From NCBI GenBank assembly GCA_018239815.1, contig JAFEGP010000025.1, positions 1 through 33,067 on the forward strand: a DNA stretch of 33,067 nucleotides, given 5' to 3'. Position numbers and translations under genes: made by a program. How positions within the stretch are numbered: the first letter of the stretch is position 1; each line of letters begins with the position of its first letter. This document shows, piece by piece, positions 31,698 through 33,067 of this stretch. The stretch comes from Verrucomicrobiota bacterium. Lineage in GTDB: Bacteria; Chlamydiota; Chlamydiia; Chlamydiales; JAAKFR01. The notes beneath the pieces were generated by a model, which saw nothing but the letters and a program-made list of their open reading frames with translations, ran no database searches and had not been told where the DNA came from.

Positions 31698-32930
31698 GTG
31701 GCTGCCGCAGCAGCTTCTCAAGACGAATCGACAATCCACATAAATTGCGCAGGACAGTTAACATTTAGTGGGGGACAACAAAGACAATTAGTGCAAATTT
31801 TTTCTAAAGAAAACATCTTGTTATTATCCCAAAGAGCTAAAGTTCTTAATATTAGTGGTCATCAACGGGCTGTGAAATATTATGGGGTGAATATTCCTGT
31901 TTTAGAATTACCTGATTTCATGCCTGGTATTATCTTTAAGCTAGATTCTTCATGTGCAATTCATTCAGATCGATATCAAGATTCTATTCCAGGTAGATAT
32001 CAGGCAATGCTTCAAGCACAAAAAATCTGCAAGGAACAGAAATTTGATCGATTAATTGTGCCGTCATGCGCTCTCATTCAGATAGATGGACTATCTATTG
32101 CAATAGGTGCAGAACAAAAAATGCAACTGAAGGATAAACAGCAAACAGAAGGTTTGTATCAAGGACCTGGCCTAGAAACGATTGCAGAGCAACTTACACG
32201 ATTCATTTTTTCTATGGAGGGTCGATTCTCAGATGTGAAGTGGGATAACATCCCTCTAACAGAGTCTGCAGTTGGTTTGCAGGTGGCGTTGGTGGATCTA
32301 GAACCTTCAGGTTTAGAAGAATATCACAATGTTAAATCTGCTCTGTGTGGTTGGAATAACGAAAATGGATACGGGCAACCCACGCCAGGGTTGGTAAGAT
32401 GTTTGCCTCGTTATGCTGATGTAATTCACTCAACAGCACAGCAATACAGTTCTCTAGACTTTCAAGAAGACTTAGCAGCTGTTTGCAATAAAGCAAGAAA
32501 GATTGTTGAGCGGCAGCAAAATCTTGAAGCTGAATATCAGCGACAAGGTATTACCTTGGCAACACCTGCTATTTCAATGGAATGGTTTGAGGCTTGGCAA
32601 CCACCTGAAGACGAAGGAATAGATAAAAATCAGCTTCGATTGGCGGTGCAAGACATCAATGCTGTTGTTGCAAGGCAGGGTGAACAGCAGACTTCTTTAG
32701 TCTATGCTAGAGAATGGAGATTCACAATGGATGATTACACTTCTGATAGCAATAAACAAAGAAATATCAATAACAATAGATTCATAATCTTTTTATTGCT
32801 TGAGCAATTAGAAAACAGTGGAACAAAAATTTTAGCAGAAAAAGAAGCGAAAGATTTTGATGTGCATCTTAGAAGACACGTTGGTCAGTATGATAAGATT
32901 GTGCAATTTGGCGCTCCTGTACCAAGCTAG
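31698..32930 (+). CDS. Divergent protein-kinase-like domain, copy 2 (probably separated from its Inc-like N-terminus)
   Basis: A 410-residue reading frame paralogous to 29026-30204 over nearly its whole length. Conserved parts: I-I-F-K (Lys81), G-L-Y-Q-G-P-G-L-E (152-160), the loop D179-V-K181-W-D-N184, V-D200-L-E202, A-L-C-G-W, P-G-L-V-R-C-L-P, L-V-Y-A-R-E-W and V-H-L-R-R. The N-to-D spacing of 16 is the same as in copy 1. It opens with a GTG after an Ala-rich linker, without a ribosome site, 18 bases after an in-frame TAA. So it is either the unexpressed 3' part of a pseudogene or expressed by readthrough. If intact, it would present a kinase-like domain on the cytosolic face of the inclusion membrane. 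Confidence 0.65.
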   Translation: MAAAAASQDESTIHINCAGQLTFSGGQQRQLVQIFSKENILLLSQRAKVLNISGHQRAVKYYGVNIPVLELPDFMPGIIFKLDSSCAIHSDRYQDSIPGRYQAMLQAQKICKEQKFDRLIVPSCALIQIDGLSIAIGAEQKMQLKDKQQTEGLYQGPGLETIAEQLTRFIFSMEGRFSDVKWDNIPLTESAVGLQVALVDLEPSGLEEYHNVKSALCGWNNENGYGQPTPGLVRCLPRYADVIHSTAQQYSSLDFQEDLAAVCNKARKIVERQQNLEAEYQRQGITLATPAISMEWFEAWQPPEDEGIDKNQLRLAVQDINAVVARQGEQQTSLVYAREWRFTMDDYTSDSNKQRNINNNRFIIFLLLEQLENSGTKILAEKEAKDFDVHLRRHVGQYDKIVQFGAPVPS

Positions 32931-32960
32931 AATCATTCTATAAGTCTAGTCATGTGATAT

Positions 32961-32996
32961 CTCATTACATTCCTTGTACCTTCATAAAGGAATGAG
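32961..32996 (+). terminator. Hairpin downstream of kinase-like copy 2
   Basis: CATTCCTT (32968-32975) pairs with AAGGAATG (32987-32994); CTCATT at 32961 can also pair with AATGAG. No T run follows within 10 bases, so termination is uncertain. The rest of 32931-33067 shows no gene; the last bases resemble an insertion-sequence end. Confidence 0.35.
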
Positions 32997-33067
32997 TGCC
33001 AAAACTTTTAATTGGAAAAAATTTAGACCTCTTTACTATTTTTGGCTGTGTTGAAAAAGTCCTCCCT

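Overview
The window looks like chromosomal DNA of an environmental (amoeba- or arthropod-associated) member of the Chlamydiota. Three things point there. (1) A phoH gene lies next to a Cys/His-cluster protein and a secreted SH3b protein, an arrangement I recall from the CT015-CT016-CT017 neighbourhood of Chlamydia trachomatis. (2) Two tandem proteins have the bilobed transmembrane hairpin plus long coiled coil of IncA-type inclusion membrane proteins. (3) A third, broken gene has an Inc-like N-terminus. The DNA is AT-rich, genes are short-spaced on both strands, and many starts are TTG/GTG. I cannot name the species. I saw no rRNA, tRNA or CRISPR array.

Layout. 1-2.2 kb (minus): SH3b envelope protein and a SWIM-like Cys/His protein. 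2.4-5.4 kb (plus): a short basic leader ORF, phoH and an MFS efflux pump, the last two overlapping by one base. 5.4-7.5 kb (minus): an RRM RNA-binding protein followed by a RhlE-type DEAD-box helicase; the 394 bp between them and the region upstream of the RRM gene are packed with inverted repeats. 7.8-12.2 kb: an ornithine-decarboxylase-like enzyme (minus) divergent from a photolyase/cryptochrome that lacks its family's Fe-S ligands, then an SDR-DUF2867 protein. 12.2-15.9 kb (minus): a compact translation/ribosome operon, dus - uup - rlmK-like. 16.1 kb: an MsrB-MsrA fusion. 17.0-19.1 kb (minus): two Inc-like paralogues with similar promoters. 19.4-21.6 kb: DoxX, a small membrane protein, an aldo/keto reductase, and a YkoF/MTH1187-like protein. 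21.8 kb: acetyl-CoA synthetase with an 8-bp dyad against its ribosome site. 23.8 kb: an orphan. 24.5-26.8 kb: a uracil phosphoribosyltransferase with an apparent signal peptide and a secreted multicopper oxidase. 26.9-28.7 kb: M42 peptidase and a VOC protein. 29.0-32.9 kb: two paralogous proteins with a cryptic protein-kinase signature around an outer-membrane beta-barrel gene.

Most notable. The two paralogues near the right end carry a D-x-K-W-[DE]-N block followed 16 residues later by V-D-L-E, with an upstream Lys strand and hinge-like strand. That is the layout of a protein-kinase catalytic core. One copy is soluble. The other appears to have been fused behind an Inc-type membrane hairpin and is now split by a one-base deletion in a T run and an in-frame TAA. 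Together with the IncA-like pair this suggests a locus of host-facing effectors. Other points worth checking are the exported uracil phosphoribosyltransferase, the Fe-S-less photolyase, the changed substrate residue in the decarboxylase, the hairpin arrays around the RNA-binding gene, and a leaderless-looking dus promoter.
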